A stretch of DNA of 64,000 nucleotides from Syngnathus acus. Lineage: Eukaryota; Chordata; Actinopteri; Syngnathiformes; Syngnathidae. The stretch spans positions 21,243,508 through 21,307,507 of the forward strand of contig NC_051089.1 in NCBI RefSeq assembly GCF_901709675.1, written 5' to 3'. The notes under the pieces were generated by a model, which did not search any database, was not told the origin of the DNA, and worked only from the letters and a program-made list of their open reading frames with translations. The position numbers were made by a program, and so were the translations under genes. This document shows positions 61,906 through 64,000 of the stretch, one piece after another (within the stretch, counting starts at the first letter, position 1; each line of letters opens with the position of its first letter).

Positions 61906-62800
61906 ATCAGGTGGCACCACCGCCCAGTCCTCCTCCTCAGCTCTGGCATCGGGAGATGCCGACCTAGGGGAACCAAATGTTTCTCTTCTGGACGACTTCG
62001 AGCAGGATGCCGGTCAGATTGCAACGCCTTGCCCATCGGAGTAGAACCAGGCTGCGGATGTTGCAACACCAGCCGAGCAGGGGACTGAGCCACAGGCTGC
62101 GGCTGACAACGAGACCGGGCCCGCGGCTGCTGCCTACGGGTTGACGAAGCGGAGGCCCGAGAGGCAAGGGCACGGGCTGGAGTTGAAGAGCGGGTCTGGA
62201 GCAGGGACTTGCAACAGGTGGTAGGGGGCAAGCAAACCGCTCCCAAACGGATCCCTGCTAGGCGGGTGCTCTTAGCACTCTTCTGGCAAGAGGCCACCCA
62301 GTGACCTTCACCCCCGCAGTATAGGCACAGCCTATCTCTGAGGCGTCTACTACGCTCCTTTGCCAGGAGAGAGGTGCGTCCTATCTCCATCGGTTCCGGC
62401 CAGCTGGGCTGGGTGGGAGTAGTAGTAAAGGCGCGTTGGCTTACGTGGACGGGGTCCCTGGCGGACGACAGGTCAGACGGGGCAACAGGTGCCCTCCCTG
62501 ACACCCGAGGTGTCGGGCTGGTGTCACGGCGACGGGGGGCGGAGTCACCTTCCTCTTCTCGCGTCGTCTTGACTGGATCCGCCGATCTACCCATGCAGCC
62601 AGGTCCATGGCATCTTCAAGGGTCTGAGGACACTATCTCATCCTTGATATACCCCACGAGTCCGTGGAGGAAGGTGCTGACGAGAGCCGGGGTGTTCCAG
62701 TCGCTCCGACGCGCCGCCGTCTGGAACTTGATGGAGTACTGGGCGACGGATCTGCTGCCTTCAGAAGGCGGAAGTACAAGCCGAAACATGTCAGGTAATG
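61890..62800 (-). pseudogene. gypsy-type gag fragment, frameshifted
   Basis: Minus strand. One frame (62594-61890) has [20 protein letters not shown] and a zinc knuckle [14 protein letters not shown] (C-x2-C-x4-H-x4-C, residues 90-103 of that frame). The upstream part of gag (TAARRSDWNTPALVSTFLHG, about 62720-62660) is in a different frame, so at least one frameshift separates capsid and nucleocapsid. No protease or polymerase follows. The layout matches sushi-group gypsy gags. Confidence 0.75.
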
Positions 62801-62891
62801 CAACCTAAAATATCTTGTTTGAGAAAAAAGAACCAGTGAAGTGATTGACAAGTGAAAACAGAATGAACTTAGTACAACTAATGCGACATAC

Positions 62892-63128
62892 AGTTGCGCA
62901 AAGATCTATGGGGACAATCAAGGAGCCATCGCCTTGAGTAAGAACCTGGTGAATAGACAGCGATCAAAACACATTGATGTTAACTTCCACTTCATTCGTG
63001 AAGCACTTAATGGTAGAAAGATCGATATCGTGTACTGTCCATCAGAAAACATGATTGCTGACATATTAACAAAACCTGTATCTAGGATTAGAATCAACAA
63101 ATTCAAAAGTTGTTTTTTTGGAAACTGA
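62892..63128 (+). pseudogene. copia-type RNase H C-terminal fragment
   Basis: Plus-strand frame with YGDNQGAIALSKNLVNRQRS, KHIDVNFHFIREAL and ENMIADILTKPVSRIRINKF, ending TGA at 63126-63128. DNQGAIAL, KHIDV..HFIRE and ADILTKP are hallmark residues of Ty1/copia RNase H. No integrase, RT or LTR was seen nearby. Copia elements are scarce in vertebrates. Confidence 0.8.
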
Positions 63129-63149
63129 GGAAGCATTCAGATTATGGCA

Positions 63150-64000
63150 TACAGCTTAAAATATTTTCAAAATATTAGAATATCATGAAAAAGTAAACTA
63201 GTAGGGTATTCAACTAATCACTTGAATCGTCTAATTAACTTGAAACACCTGCAAGGGTTTCCTGAGCCTTGAAAAACACTCAGCTTGGTTCAGTAAACTA
63301 AATCACAAGTATGGGGAAAACTGCTGATCTGACTGCTGTCCAGAGGACCATCATTGACACCCTCCATCAGGAGGGTAAGACACAAAAATAAATTTTTCAA
63401 AGAGCAAGCTGTTCACAGAGTGCAGTTTCAAAGCACATCCACAAAAAGTCTGTTGGAAGGGGGAAATGTGGCAGGAAACGCTGCACAACCAAGAGAGATG
63501 ACCGCAGCTTTAACAGCATTGTGAAGAAGAGTCGCTTCCAGAATTTGGGGGAGCTTCAAAGAGAGTGGACTGAAGCTGGAGTCCAGGTATCAAAAGCCAT
63601 TGTTCACAGACGTGTCCGGGAAATGGCCTACAATAGCCGTATTCCCATGGTCAAGCCACTTCTGAAGCGTCTGACTTGGGCTATGGAAAAGAAGCACTGG
63701 ACAGTTGCAGAGTGGTCCAAAGTCCTCTTTTCAGACGAAAGCAAGTTTTGTATTTCATTTGGAAGTCAAGGCGCCAGAGTCTGGAGAAAGGCTGGAGAGG
63801 AGCAAAATCCAAGTTGCTTGAAATCCAGTGTGAAGTTGCCACAGTCAGCGATGGTTTGGGGAGCCATGTCAGCTGCTGGTGTCGGTCCACTGTGTTTCAT
63901 CAAGTCCAGAGTAAATGCAGATTTTCGAGCACTACATGCTTCCGTCTGCTGAAAAGCTCTATGGAGATGATGATTTCATTTTCCAACATGATCTGGCACC
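63150..64000 (+). mobile_element. Tc1-like transposon, runs off window
   Basis: Transposase homology from 63311 to the window end, preceded by AT-rich non-coding sequence. The left inverted repeat was not resolved. Confidence 0.6.
63311..64000 (+). pseudogene. Tc1/mariner transposase, broken
   Basis: ATG at 63311 opens MGKTADLTAVQRTIIDTLHQ and reaches a TAA at 63389-63391 (codon 27). The same frame resumes with paired HTH sequence (ASCSQSAVSKHIHKKSVGRG), KSRFQNLGELQREWTEAGV, and the first catalytic region VLFSDESKFCISFGSQGARV. Near 63927 the frame shifts by one base; the continuing frame gives LPSAEKLYGDDDFIFQHDLA, the second catalytic Asp region, at the window edge. Two lesions mean it is inactive. 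Confidence 0.85.

Overview
This is vertebrate nuclear DNA, almost certainly from a teleost fish. It holds spliced exons with GT-AG borders, long AT-rich introns, long CA/CT/TAGA microsatellites and repeats typical of fish (hAT, Tc1 and pogo-like DNA transposons, Rex1/L2-type LINEs, gypsy LTR elements and a dispersed 'GGGGTCGCGGGC' repeat). There are no operons, bacterial genes, tRNA or rRNA genes, or CRISPR arrays.

One host gene runs left to right through most of the window: the 3' two-thirds of brsk2, encoding the SAD-A/BRSK2 serine/threonine kinase of the AMPK-related family. I place fifteen coding exons between 6589 and 57064. Every junction keeps the reading frame, and together they encode about 564 residues. 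They cover the end of the activation segment, the kinase C-lobe, the UBA-like region, a Pro/Ser-rich linker, the KA1-like region and the 'GSPLSNFFDVIKQLF' C-terminus of one known BRSK2 isoform. The first kinase exons lie upstream of the window. The 3' UTR probably runs to an AATAAA at 60327. The most interesting host feature is an extra Pro-rich coding segment (36883-37200) just upstream of exon 37334-37541. It resembles the linker of the paralogue BRSK1 and fits the splice phases, which suggests an alternative or ancestral exon.

The introns are filled with nested mobile elements, many datable by exact target-site duplications (TSDs). 1-565: end of a hAT element. 1996-4780: pogo-like element carrying a complete non-autonomous LTR element (2583-4506) with a Tf1/sushi-like self-priming site. 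6823-9116: hAT containing a pogo-like element containing a Rex1-like LINE. 11313-13706: complete hAT with a nearly intact transposase. 20978-23341: hAT with two further nested elements. 29423-31535 and 42380-44468: two inverted 2.1-kb elements, each with a private 251-bp tandem array. 33165-33735: mariner-like miniature element (MITE) coding only for a helix-turn-helix. 35221-36100, 44796-45568 and 52211-52973: deleted hAT elements. 46878-48284: pogo relic around a 1-kb TAGA array.

After the gene (60.4-64 kb) lie only fragments: a hAT 5' end, a broken gypsy gag, a copia RNase H end and a Tc1-like transposase pseudogene running off the window. Apart from brsk2 I see no intact host protein gene.
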